Positions 10,579 through 24,067 of a stretch of 64,000 nt of DNA are shown one piece after another. Below the pieces are notes generated by a model that was given only the letters and a program-made list of their open reading frames with translations, did no database searches and was not told where the DNA came from. Position 1 is the first letter of the stretch. The number at the start of each line of letters is the position of its first letter. Source of the DNA: Vesta saturnalis. Taxonomy: Eukaryota > Arthropoda > Insecta > Coleoptera > Lampyridae. The stretch is taken from assembly GCA_036346205.1 (NCBI GenBank), contig JARFJB010001947.1, forward strand, positions 992,001-1,056,000. The letters are read 5' to 3'. Position numbers and translations under genes: made by a program.

Positions 10579-10639
<61 letters not shown>
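10579..10639. repeat. (TA)n microsatellite
   Basis: A near-perfect TA dinucleotide run of about 60 bp directly abuts the left end of the foldback element. Confidence 0.95.
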
Positions 10640-10642
<3 letters not shown>

Positions 10643-11329
10643 ATAACACTAATTGCAATACAAATAAAAATTATTAGTCGAAATAATAAAAATTTCTATC
10701 GATGCTTATCAGTTGAGATTAATAACAATGTTATCTAAACGCTTTAAAATTTCTAATCTGAAATAACAGTGGGGTAATCTGATTTACTTGAAATTTCATA
10801 GAGAGCATCACCATCATCGAGATTTTGAGATACATTTATCTAATCGTCTTCACCTTGAACGATTATATTGTAACAACCTATAAAGCAGCTAATAACCCCT
10901 AACAGTTTTTATCAGAAACTGTTATTATTATTACATGGACATGAGGTTATCCCTAAATTAATTGGTTTCAGCACGACTATGGAAATGCTACACACTCTTC
11001 AAATCATTCAGTTCGTTCTCAGAAGCTGTACCGTATTCATTTCCTTCAATTTTATCTGCATCCTGTTTCGAGACTATAGTACGTTTTCTAATACATAAAC
11101 AAAATCTTCAATATTGTGATGCACGTAGCAGCAAATCACGTTAGCTGGCTAGTTTCACTTCTATATTATTTTACATGCAGGTCTGACCTTATCATAAATA
11201 CATCTGTCAAAAAGCCAATTAAACATAGCTCCACGGACTGGACATAGCAAGCAGCGTTTCCAATTATGGTTTTTAGTCAACACAATATTGCCTACAACTA
11301 CATACAATCGACTATCAATGTTTTAGCAC

Positions 11330-12120
11330 CAGGAGCAAACGCTAACACGAAAACACGCAAGCCCAAATACATACAGACACGAAAACACGCTAAAACGATA
11401 ACATGCTAACACGAAAACACGCAAATACGAAAACATACAAACACGAAAACACGCAAATGCAAAAACACACAAACGAAAACACGTTAAAGCTGGAACACAC
11501 AAGCGAAAACACGCTAACACGAAAACATGCAAACGCGAAAACATACAAACAAAAACAAGCTAACACGAAAACACGCTAACGCTAGAACACACAAACGAAA
11601 ACACGCTAACACGAAAACACGCTAACCCGAAAACACGCAAACGCGAAAACACACAAACACGCAAACACGAAAACCCGCAATTATGAAAACACACAAACGA
11701 AAACACGCTAACGCAAAAAACACACAAACGAAAACACGCTAACACGAAAACACGCTAACACGAGAACATACAAACACGAAAACACACAAAACGAAAACGC
11801 AAACACGAAAACACACAGAACGAAAACACGCTAACACGAAAACACGCTAACGCAAAAACACGCAAACACGAAAACACACAAATGAAAACACGCTAACGCA
11901 GAAACACGCAAACACGAAAACACACAATCGAAAAAACGCTAACACGAAAACACGAAAACAAACGAAAACACGCTAACGCCAAAACATACAAACACGAAAA
12001 CACGCCAACAAAAAAAAACACGCAAACACGAAAACGCGAAAAGACGTAAAACGAAAACACAAATACGAAAACACACAAACGAAAACACGCCAGTGAAAAA
12101 CACGTTAACGCGAAAACTCG
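11330..12120. repeat. Array of AACACGAAAACACGCTA-type units, left arm
   Basis: About 50 imperfect copies of a unit close to AACACGAAAACACGC, with interspersed AAACGAAAACACGCT. Open reading frames through it are by-products of the repeat (Cys/Phe/Val-rich) and not genes. The inverse array lies at 12845-13450. Confidence 0.9.
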
Positions 12121-12178
12121 TAAAGCTGCAATCTTCTTCTTGAACCGTGATGCGTCGCCAACCATCAACGTGAATTTG

Positions 12179-12210
12179 AGACGGCAGCTTGCGGGCGCAA
12201 GCTGCCGTCT
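12179..12210. repeat. Perfect 15-bp hairpin
   Basis: AGACGGCAGCTTGCG is followed by GG and then its exact complement, giving a 15-bp GC-rich stem with a 2-nt loop. It lies just inside the left arm of the foldback element, in DNA otherwise poor in GC. Confidence 0.9.
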
Positions 12211-12495
12211 TAGGAGAAAATACCTCAGCCATAAAAGAGGAGTTTAGATTTATAAACATGTCCCTAGGGAAGATATTAGAGTGTGGTTAGGTCAATACTT
12301 CAAACTTCCCCCCGAAGATAACTGAGTCTACCCGAACATTGACGAGCGCGCCAGCGCACAAGACCCTACGCTAGCAGTGTTCTCGTTTCTCGTGTGTTTC
12401 GCTCTTTAAAGTGTAACTGTCATCGAGTGAGCATTATTATGATGTATTCTCCTGCTTATGAGCCAACATAAGCGGAGATTAGAAATTTTACTGAC

Positions 12496-12714
12496 TTGTT
12501 AATAAACTATTACAACATAACCGTTCAACATAATGATGGAAATGATGACGTGGATGAGCTGAATGTATCTCACATCCAAGGTGATGGTGATGATTCACAG
12601 AAGAGGAAGAAGAGCGATAAGGTAGAGGAGAAGGACGAATCTCAAAACCATGATGATGATGGCGACGCATCACGGTTCAAGAAGAGGAAGAAGACCGATA
12701 AAGGTTGTTACTAA
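12496..12714 (+). CDS. Charged ORF in the core of the foldback element
   Basis: An open frame of about 72 codons with no in-frame ATG, so it is likely an exon or a fragment. It is rich in D, K, S and Q and contains two related halves: DGDDSQKRKKSDKVEE and DGDASRFKKRKKTDKG. The KRKK runs look like nuclear localisation signals. The beginning (YYNITVQ...DELNVS) resembles a translation present in the element's arms (YNIIVQGEDDEMNVF near 13920). Arms and core therefore share an ancestral coding segment. Function unknown; possibly a captured host exon. Confidence 0.4.
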   Translation: MLINYYNITVQHNDGNDDVDELNVSHIQGDGDDSQKRKKSDKVEEKDESQNHDDDGDASRFKKRKKTDKGCY

Positions 12715-12844
12715 ATAAAAATGATGTATTGTTGTTTATAATAATAATAGTACATTTTCAAACGCTAAGCTTTTCTTCAATTTTGTTAATAAACTTGTTT
12801 TTCCTAACGGTGCTCCCGTCTTGATTCATGTTTGCAGCTTTGCT

Positions 12845-13450
12845 GGTTTTTGCATTAGCGTGTTTTCGTTTTACGTGTTTTCGCGTTTCCGTGTTTGCGT
12901 GTTTTTTTTGTGTTGGCGTGTTTTCGCGTTTGTATGTTTTCGCGTTAGCGTGTCTTCGTTTGTGTGTTTTCGTGTTAGCGTGTTTTCATTTATGTGTTTT
13001 CGTGTTTGCGTGTTTTTGCGTTATCGTGTTTTCGTGTTAGCGTGTTTCCGTTCTGTGTGTTTTTATTTTGTGTGTTTTCGTGTAAGCGTGTTTTCGTTCG
13101 TGTGTTTTTTGCGTTAGCGTGTTTTCGTGTTAGCGTGTTTTCGTGCGTGTGTTTTCGCGTTTGCGTGTTTTCGTGATAGCGTTGTTTTCGTGTTAGCGTG
13201 TTTTCGTGTTAGCATGTTTTCGTTTATTAGTTTTCGTGTTAGCGTGTTTTCGTGTTAGCATGTTTTCGGTTGTGTATTTTCGTGTTCGCGTGTTTCTGCG
13301 TTAGTGTGTTTTTGTGTTTGCGTGTTTTTCCGTTAGGGTGTTTTCGTGTTTGTATCTTTTTGCGTTTGCATGTTTTCGTGTTATCGTGTTTTCGTGTCTG
13401 TATGTTTTGCGTTTGCGTGTTTTCGTGTTAGAATGTTTTCGTTTGCTCCT
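12845..13450. repeat. Array of GCGTGTTTTCGTGTTA-type units, right arm
   Basis: Reverse-sense counterpart of the 11330-12120 array, about 40 imperfect copies of GTGTTAGCGTGTTTTC. Apparent ORFs here are repeat translations. Confidence 0.9.
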
Positions 13451-14516
13451 CGTGCTAAAACAATGATAGTCGATTGTATGTAGTTGTAGGCAATATTGTG
13501 TTGACTAAAAACTATAATTGGAAACGCTGCTTGATATGTGCAGTCCGTGGAGCTATGTTTAATTAGCTTTTTGACAGATGTATTTATGATATGGTCAGAC
13601 TTGCATATAAAATACCTAATGTAGAGGTGAAACTAGCTAGCTAACGTGTTTTGCTGCTACATGCATCACAATATTGAAGATTCGGTTTATGTATTACAAA
13701 GCGTACTAAAATCTCGAAACAGGATGCAGATAAAATTGAAGGAAATGAATACGGTACAGCTTCTGAGAACGGACTGAAAGATTTGAAGAGTGTAAAGTAT
13801 TTCCATAGTCGTGCTGAAACCAATTAATTTAGGGATAACCTCATGTCAATGTAATAACAATAATAGTGTCTGATAAAAACTGTTTGGTGTTATTAGCTGC
13901 TTTATAGGTTGTTACAATATAATCGTTCAAGGTGAAGACGATGAGATGAATGTATTTCGAAATCTCGATGATGGTAATGCTCTCTATGAAATTTCAAGTA
14001 AATTAGATTACGTCACTCTTACTTCAGATTAGAAATTTTAAAGCGTTTAGTTAACATTGTTATCAATCTCAACTGATAAGCATCGGTAGAAATTTTTATT
14101 ATTTCGACTAGTAATTTTTATTTGTATTACTATTAGTGTTATCAAATATCTGTGTGTAGTTATTTTAACATGACATTAATGCATTCCATAACAATAGTTT
14201 ATGTAACCTCAAGATTCAAATTATTTAAAAGTAATTTTGCGTTAGCAAAATTTTTAAGGTATTTGGAAGTATTTTTGACTGTAAATTTAGAAGTACAATA
14301 TAATTGCTAAATACGAGTAGCAGTAATCAGGTTTTGTGTATTACCTCCTAAATTAGTTAATGATCGGAATGCAATAGCCAGTTTGTATCCAACCATTCAT
14401 AAAACGTGTTTAGTGAGACTACATGTGGATACGTTGAATAAAAAAATATTTCAGTTCAACATATGGTTATTATTAGAACAGCTGAAGAAAAATACTTCTA
14501 AGGTAAACGTATTATA

Positions 14517-14926
<410 letters not shown>

Positions 14927-14939
14927 TTTGTTTCTTGAA

Positions 14940-15172
14940 AATTGTTGTAAAAACGATTAATTTATAAGGTATAAAAAAAAAATCGAAGCGAACAAGTACG
15001 GTCTAGATTATCTTAAAAAGAAACGAATATCCAATTGTTTTCCTTAATTATTTTCATAGAGGGGCAGTTTTTTGTTTACAGAATTTACTATAATAAGGCT
15101 GTGTTAAATTTGCAAGAACTGTTGCTTTCAGTCTCTATTTGCTTCCTATTTTATTATACAATTAATATTGTG

Positions 15173-15224
<52 letters not shown>

Positions 15225-16040
15225 AATGGTCAAATGCTGGGGAATAAAATGATTTAACAACGCCATACCTATATGCGAAAGTCAGTTGAGATATTTTTTT
15301 CAAACTTCCCAGAGGATCATTGAAAAGCTTTAATATGAATAATAATTTGTGTTTCTGAAATTATTCTTTGTATTGTTAATAGAGTTTATCACTCTTCAAA
15401 TTTGCTGAAAAAATTGCTCCTAGCGTTGACAAACTTTCTCTTATATTAACTCCATTAAGTCATTAATTTTCTAACAGTTTTACTATACTAACTTTTCATT
15501 TTTTTTTAAATAATAAGTACTTAGCGCAAATGTTATCAAAACATAGTTTACTAATTTCAAATGATGTCATTAAGTAGGCTATAAAACCATTTAATTAAAT
15601 TAACACATTGCCAAAATTTACAATCTCGATGATAAACTTTTTTTCAAGACTTTAAAAAAGTATAATTTTTGTTGAATTCAAGTCTCTCGAATTGGAATTG
15701 ATAGCAAGTTTCCTCATTATAATTTAAAATTGCTATCATTTCTACTCTAACAAAGTATATAAACGTATTTGAAAATATTTGACTGTAATGGAAAACCAAA
15801 AAATATAGAAAATGCATTCAGTATACCTCACAAACTAAAAAATTATTGATTCGCAATTCAAATTTTGACATTTTCCCATTTGGATGGTTTGTTCTTTTTC
15901 AATTTCTTTACTATGCTCCTTATAGAGCATGATTAACCGAGGATGCCGCGGTCCCTAGCTCCATGCAACTTGTCTTTTTTAAGAATATGATTACGTAGTG
16001 AGGTGTATATCAGTTAGAATTACAATTAAAAAATATCTAG
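14940..16040. other. No gene seen; contains a (TA)n tract at 15177-15221
   Basis: AT-rich DNA with no supported coding sequence. The only clear structure is the 45-bp TA microsatellite. Confidence 0.5.
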
Positions 16041-16046
16041 ATATAT

Positions 16047-17640
16047 ACAGGGTGTTTCAAAAATTTGTTGCATAAAGTTATGTTTTTTAAAATTGAATGA
16101 GTCATTTTTATTCCATTTTTCAAATTTACATAAAAAATAAGGTCGAGGTTTATAAAAGTTCCATATAGCTAAAACTTACCGTTTCCGAAATTTTTCACGT
16201 TTTTTTAAAAATGTAGGATTGTCCAAATATTCAAACTTTTCATGAACTGATAGATTCTGGAAAAATTTATTTATCATATTTAATTGACGATAATTTAAGC
16301 TACTTACCTCTATTTAATAATTTTTAAAAACATGTTTCTTTACCTCCAAAAATTTTTTGTAATTTTATCTTACTTTAAAGTTTAATATTCGTTATTTTAA
16401 ATGCACCACCCTATATATTTTTGTACCAATGAATCCGTTGTTCAAAACCGTTCAAACTATATAAGGGTTTCCTATACCTATTACATCTCAACTAAATTTA
16501 GTTAATAATGCGACAAACAGATTGCTGTGTCTCTTATACAACTAATAGCGAAATATTTATGGATCTAAATAATCCTTTTCAGACTAATTTATTTTCATTT
16601 TGTAAAATGTAATATTTAATTGTAATTTATTAATAATAAATTTTTGTATGAGGTAAAATTAGTTAAACCTCTAATATTAAATAAATAGCAAAAATTACTT
16701 TCTTCAAAGTGAACTTGTCCACATTGGTGAGTCATATGGCAAATAGAAGATTTATTGTTGTCAGTTATTCATACATTTTTATAAGTTTTAGAACTAAACA
16801 GTCACAAATTACAAGTCATTTTAATACACAACGTCAAATGTATATGAAAAAACAACTTTGATATGTAACACCCTGTATATGTCTAGTCCTAATGGAAATG
16901 CATCTTGCTGCATAATCAGATTCTGAAAAAATTAAGAATCACTTGGTGCTAAAATTTTTTTAGAGAAAATAGTACTTGTCAGTTTTAAAAGTACAAGTTT
17001 AACACAAATAATATTTAAAAAGTTGAATGATATATTCGACCTGATTATTCATTCAATTTTTTTAATTATAAACCTAAATTTGGGTGATCCAACAGTTTGA
17101 GAAGTATTCGGTGATCTTAATCTCCAGAATCGTTAGCTAAGATATATTTTAAAAATATATGAAAATTAAAGGAAATGTAAATAATTAAAAAATTCCTACA
17201 GATAGGTATAGGAAAACAAGGTTTACCAATATCAATACTGTCTGAACGGATTTCTAAACATTTTCAAAAAATATACAGAGTTATCTATTTCAAATAACAA
17301 AGTTATAAGGATAAGTCAGATAAAATTACATGAAATTTTTGCGATATAGAAACATGTTCTTAAAAAACAATAAATCGAGATAAGTAGCTTAAATTGCCCT
17401 CAATTAAACAGCATAAATAAGTTTTCCCTGTATTCGTTAGTTCGTGCAAAATTTCAACCCTACATTTTTAAAAAAGGGAAATATTTCGAAAACGGTAAGG
17501 TTGGAAACACACTGTATGTGTCTAGGTATTTTTAAATTGTAGTCCTAATAGATGTTCACCTCACTGCATAATCAGATTCTGAAAAAATTAAATCGTCTGG
17601 GAGCGCGGAGTCTTCGGTGAATCACCCTGTATTACATAAC
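16047..17640. repeat. Two inverted copies of a MITE-like repeat with CAGGGTG ends
   Basis: The left copy starts ACAGGGTGTTTCAAAAA at 16047, and the segment about 16165-16490 reappears inverted at about 17190-17510 with moderate divergence (shared blocks: TTACCGTTTYCGAAAT, TTAAGCTACTTAYCTC, GGGTTTCCTATACCTATTAC-like). ACACCCTGTAT-type ends occur near 16870 and 17625. A segment with CTGCATAATCAGATTCTGAAAAAATTAA is duplicated directly at 16907 and 17558. A related CAGGGTG end is at 19848. No coding capacity is present. Confidence 0.6.
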
Positions 17641-17649
17641 CCTGTCATT

Positions 17650-18240
17650 TTCGAGGGTAGCACTGTAAATTTTTTTAGTTAATCTCTTTCATTTAGGAAG
17701 GTACCTAAATCAAGATTTTATAATTGCCAAAAAAATGCTGGTACAACTTAATGGTTTCCTTAATAATCTCTTGGTATGCATTCAGGTAATAGTGGTTAAA
17801 CTCGATGGTTTCCGTAAAAATTAATTTGTATTGTTGAGACATTTTGAAACGAAAAAATAACTGAATACAGTTAAAGGTTTACCTCAATTTCTGAATCGAT
17901 TTCTTTCCAACATCATGTACAACCGCTACACATAACTGGCCGTTATTAAGTAAATAAAAATAAAAATGATAAATATCTTACCCACTTTTTCCTGTCGGGT
18001 TAAACTCGTTAGGAATTTAGTAGTATCCAGTTTTTCGATATACATACGAATAAATGTTTGGTTTTAGAATGATAAAATTTGGGATTAAAACACGATGGAA
18101 GGGCTCGTCTCTTTTTAAAGGCTGTGTAAGCACTGCAGAATGTGGTTTGTCAAAGTAATGAGGAGTACATAAAATCCGTCTTCTCTAGTTTTTCTTTCGC
18201 GCTCTTTTTTTTGTCTAAGAATACGGAGCTTGTTATAATC
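17650..18240. other. No gene seen
   Basis: AT-rich DNA without a supported feature. Confidence 0.5.
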
Positions 18241-18252
18241 TCTTGAAGTTGC

Positions 18253-18870
18253 GGGCTTGACATAACAAGTTCGATATACCTTACTACGTAACTTTGTAGT
18301 ATCATAAAGATCTCTAAAATAAAATTATAAATTCACAGAATTTGATAACGAATTAATTAAACTAATTGAACGAAATAAATTAAACACATTTAATTTTTTT
18401 TTTTATAGAAATGATAATTGGAATATAAAGGCCAGTTAGTGAGACAACAATCAAACTATTATTACATTACAAAGCCTTTTATTCAAATATTTTGTTTCTT
18501 TCTTAGTAGGTACTTGTAATGCTTTAATATTGGATTTAGAATTATTGAAATTCATTTATTTGCAAGATTTATTTTTCAAGAATTTGATAACTGCATAGCG
18601 AATAACAATAAGAATGGCGGCAACGCTGCTGGGCTTGAAACAACCAGCAGTGTATCTAATTTGTATGCAGATGGGCTTGACATAGGTATAAGAGCTTACG
18701 GGGCTTGACATTAACCGAATGATTAAAATATTTTAAAGTTTAAGTAAAATTACCCCTCTCCAGTTGCCTTATTTAATATAATATTGTGGTCAAACATATG
18801 TTATAAATTCGCTTCTAATTATAACGGAAAGGGTGGGCTTGTGACTGCCTGTGGTATATGTGGGCTTGGT
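18253..18870 (+). repeat. Cluster of GGGCTTG(A/G) motifs
   Basis: GGGCTTG occurs at 18253, 18631, 18673, 18701, 18835 and 18862 on the plus strand. Several copies extend to GGGCTTGACAT. In this AT-rich context the recurrence is notable. No function can be assigned. Confidence 0.5.
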
Positions 18871-21140
<2,270 letters not shown>

Positions 21141-21144
21141 CAAT

Positions 21145-21386
21145 TGTAGCCTTATACAGTTGTATAAGGAAATGTCATTTAAAAGATGTATTTTTTTAAA
21201 CAACTAACTTTATTAATCAACCTTACACAAGTAAATCTGATTAACAATTAACTAACTACTGACACTAATACAATTCTTTTATAATATTCAGCGCAACCTA
21301 CTTGAGGGTACCAGCGATTACTACTAATTAAAGGTTACTCAAGTGCGTTCTAATGCCACATATGAATTCTATTTTTGACTTGGTAT
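21145..21386 (-). repeat. LTR (3' LTR of the mdg1-like element)
   Basis: About 220 bp starting near 21165 are repeated in the same orientation at 48894-49112 (for example CATTTAAAAGATGTATTTTT and AACAATTCTTTTATAAT-like blocks, with scattered substitutions). The left end TGTAGCC suggests an element edge. The right limit is where similarity to the other copy stops, and the true LTR may be longer. Confidence 0.7.
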
Positions 21387-21639
21387 AGCAACTAGGTGAC
21401 ACAATTAGCTTAATGCTAATTCAGCATTATGAACAAATGCAGTCGGCCTTTTTTATATTTAATAAATATAACTGTTTTATAAAAAGATTTCAACATAAAA
21501 ACTATTTCAAATTCCAATTCAAAAGGGCATATCATCTTCCTATTTGGTCAGAAAAATTTTTGTTTGCAAAAATTTTGAAGTAAAGAAGATAAACAATAAG
21601 TAATATGACGTGATTTAAAAATATTGATATCACCAATTC

Positions 21640-22162
21640 TACAATTTGGGCCGTTGATTTCCTCAACTACACATGGAGCCATATGTAGTGTTTCTAATTT
21701 ATTTTTTCTATTTTCCTTAGCAAAACTTTTTGTCCTATTTGTATATCTAAAGCTTTTACATTTTTATCATATATTATTTTTCGTCTTTATTTTTCATCTT
21801 CTAATTGTTCAGCTGCCCTTTTAGGACAATACATAATTCTATGCTTCATTTCAGCAAAAGTAATCGTCAAAGTTATAAATTGGTTCATAGACTGCTGGCT
21901 CTAACCCTATTGATAAACGCTGATTTTTATTGAATAATAATTCATACGGATGAGATATGAATGAGATTTTTCATTTGACCCTAATATTTGATGATGATAT
22001 GGTGTGGATTTTTTACGTATAATGTGCAATAATTTCACGACTTCGCTAAAAAGTTCGGAAAGAAATTCTGATCCTAAGTCAGTAAGACACCCCCGAGGGT
22101 TTCTGTACGCTATAATAATCTTTTCTACGAATGCTTTCGCCACTGTAAGAGCCGTTTTGTCT
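21640..22162 (-). pseudogene. Integrase core remnant and C-terminal region
   Basis: On the minus strand from 22162, DKTALTVAKAF leads to CLTDLGSEF (the second catalytic Asp, DxGxEF) and GSNEKSHSYL (the catalytic Glu position, usually GxVERxHxxL). Past a stop near 21907 a second frame reads YDKNVKALDIQIGQKVLLRK, a typical mdg1-lineage integrase C-terminal block, and then APCVVEEINGPNCRIG. The part carrying the first catalytic Asp is absent, lost at the piggyBac insertion. Integrase would join element cDNA to host DNA; this copy cannot. Confidence 0.75.
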
Positions 22163-23345
22163 TTAACCCTTTCCCTGCTCTTGACGTATATCTGCGCCAT
22201 AAGACAAACTGGTCTTGACGTATATATTCGCATTGCACGGTAAAATAGGATTAGACTGCTCTAGACGAATAAAACCGATAGGAATATTTATAGGCGTCAG
22301 AGTGGGGAATGATGACCGCGACGGGCTGCGCTATGGCGGAGACTGCATATGTGGCGTGATAAAATATATTTATGTAAACTAACACGTAGCAAGAGGTTGC
22401 TATAGTAGACTCACGTTTGTATAAGTTTTATAGTATTTGTATAAAATGGCACGTAAATATGTAACAAATAAGCAACTGGAAAATATATTAGCGTTAAGTG
22501 ATAGCGAATATGAAGAACAGATAGAGGAGAACGTGAGTATAATAACAATATGGCTTAGGGTTAGGTTATGCTACTTTTTTTGTATATAATAATAATTATT
22601 TATTACATTTACAATTTAGGACGACGATGAATGGTCCGATGAAGATCGTATTGGGGGACTAGAAGCTCACATCGTGGAGGATGTAGAACTTCTGTCTAAC
22701 CGAACCGATTTGGATAATTCTGTCGAGTCTGACGGAAATAATGAAGATGTTGAACCTACCGCAACCTTTCAAGGAGAAAGACATTTTGTATGGACAACAA
22801 AGAGTTTTGAACCAAATATTCATACATTTGATACCAAAAACAGTGGCTCTAGGATTGAAGGTATGTTAGATAATTCTGCCTTACCCTATTTTGAGTTTTT
22901 TTTCACGCAAGAGTTTGTGGAAACAATAGCAAGCGAAACAAACAAATATTTTGTTTATTTACAAAATCAGCAACATTCCGATAGTTCGCGCATAAAACGG
23001 TGGCAGCCTATTGAATACAAGGAGCTCTATTGCTTCTTTGATGTCGCATTGCTAATGGTGCACACAAAAAAAATGAACTAACTTCTTATTGGTCAACAGA
23101 TGAGTTTACAAGCACTCCTATTTTTTCAGGACTCATGAAAAGAGAGATTTTTACTGCTGTTAAAGGTTCTGCAATTCAGTGATAATGAAATCCCCCTACC
23201 TGAAAATGGAGACTCATTGCAGAAAATCAGAATGGTGGTTGACCATCTAAGAAATAAATTCAAGGAAGCTTTTTACCCATTCCAAAATATATGTATTGAT
23301 GAAAGTTTGTTATTATTTAGAGGCCGAGTATTTTTCAGGCAGTAT
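22163..23345 (+). mobile_element. Truncated piggyBac-like transposon inserted in the integrase
   Basis: TTAA at 22163-22166, the piggyBac target, is followed by CCCTTTCCCTGC, a plausible terminal sequence, exactly where the minus-strand integrase reading stops. The transposase coding starts 280 bp further in. Element similarity ends near 23345, where the retrotransposon resumes. The right terminal repeat, most of the transposase and about 150 bp of integrase are missing, so a deletion has removed the right junction. Confidence 0.75.
22446..23345 (+). pseudogene. piggyBac transposase, N-terminal part, two exons, frameshifted
   Basis: Exon 1 (22446-22532) begins MARKYVTNKQLENILALSD. It is followed by an 87-bp intron with GTGAGT at 22533 and TTTAG ending at 22619, keeping frame into exon 2 (DDDEWSDEDRIGG). 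Acidic N-terminal stretches are typical of piggyBac. Later blocks include FFDVALLMVHTKK, SYWSTDEF, FSGLMKREIF, MVVDHLRNKFKEAF and NICIDESLLLFRG, which carries the first catalytic Asp region (DEsLLLFKGR). A frameshift occurs in an A-run near 23070 and another near 23163. Coding ends at about FFRQYI. The remaining catalytic residues are absent, so it is inactive. Confidence 0.8.
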
Positions 23346-24067
23346 ATCCATGATTGTTCCTGGAAATGTTGCTTTTATTCATCTGATAGGTCTTACAAAT
23401 CTTTATGTAGTTTCTTACTTTTTTAGCCATATTTTTGAAAAGGTATTTGCATCTTAAACTTTTGTATAGTTTCTTCGATCCTATATGACCACCAAGTGAT
23501 TTAGAATTGTGGTAATTTTCAATAAGTTTCATTTGGTCATTTTCATTTTCATTTTCTATTTTAATGTGCACTGGGTGATTGAAAATTTGTAGATTTTTTC
23601 TTCTAATATTTCATTTTCTGCTTTCTTAACTTCATTTACTTTAAAAAAACTGAAACAATTTACCATTTTTACTTTAAGGACGTTACATTCTCCAGCTATC
23701 CTTACGATGCTATGCAAAACCGGTGCTAAAGTTGCTTTGCCATTAGTAAAATGTACCCTTTGGCGATCGATCATTTTATTTTTAGATATCAACTTGATAT
23801 CAAAATAATTTTCGTAACTATCAGTTCTCACATTAGGAATTTTTATTACTTCATACGAATAAAATACTTCTATTAGTTTCATATTTTCATCAATTTCCTT
23901 CCTTCGGGTACCAGTTTATTCATAACTTCTGTATTTATGTCATTTTCTGCAGCTTGTAATTTAATTTCTTTTATTTGTGTTTGTCTTCTTACTCCAGCTC
24001 TTATTAGCACATTAACTTGTTCTAATTTTCTAGCTAATTCTTGTAATTGTTTCAAAGTTATTTCCAA
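23346..24067 (-). pseudogene. Integrase N-terminal region and HHCC zinc finger
   Basis: Minus-strand blocks in separate frames. TLKQLQELARKLEQVN and a linker come first. Then LHSIVRIAGECNVLKV appears, a conserved mdg1-lineage segment upstream of integrase. Last is HNSKSLGGHIGSKKLYKSL ending KICKTYQMNK, the H-x-H...C-x2-C zinc finger, with the first Cys kept and the second as Q-M. Frames are broken at about 23880 and 23560. It stops at the piggyBac junction. Confidence 0.7.

Larger units (their letters stand above)
10643..14142. mobile_element. 3.5-kb foldback-type element with very long inverted arms
   Basis: The left arm starting ATAACACTAA (10643) is mirrored by TTAGTGTTAT ending at 14142. 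Outer arms of about 690 bp (10643-11330 and 13445-14142) are close inverted copies: compare GTTTCAGCACGACTATGGAAAT near 10966 with its complement near 13800. Inside each arm lies an array of a 14-16-bp unit in opposite sense. The arms resume at 12132-12158 and 12661-12687 (CTTCTTCTTGAACCGTGATGCG and its complement). The unique core is about 500 bp. Long arms made partly of tandem units are the hallmark of Foldback/Galileo-type elements. No transposase is present, so it would be non-autonomous. I found no convincing target duplication. Confidence 0.75.

Noticed and set aside
11323..12259. Several Cys/Phe/Val-rich ORFs on the minus strand
   Set aside because: They are translations of the AACACGAAAACACGC array. 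Every frame is open because the unit lacks stops.
12488..12673. His-rich minus-strand ORF
   Set aside because: Antisense shadow of the Asp/Lys-rich core ORF; GAT-rich codons read as His in reverse.
12821..13176. Cys/Phe-rich plus-strand ORFs
   Set aside because: Translations of the inverse array in the right arm of the foldback element.
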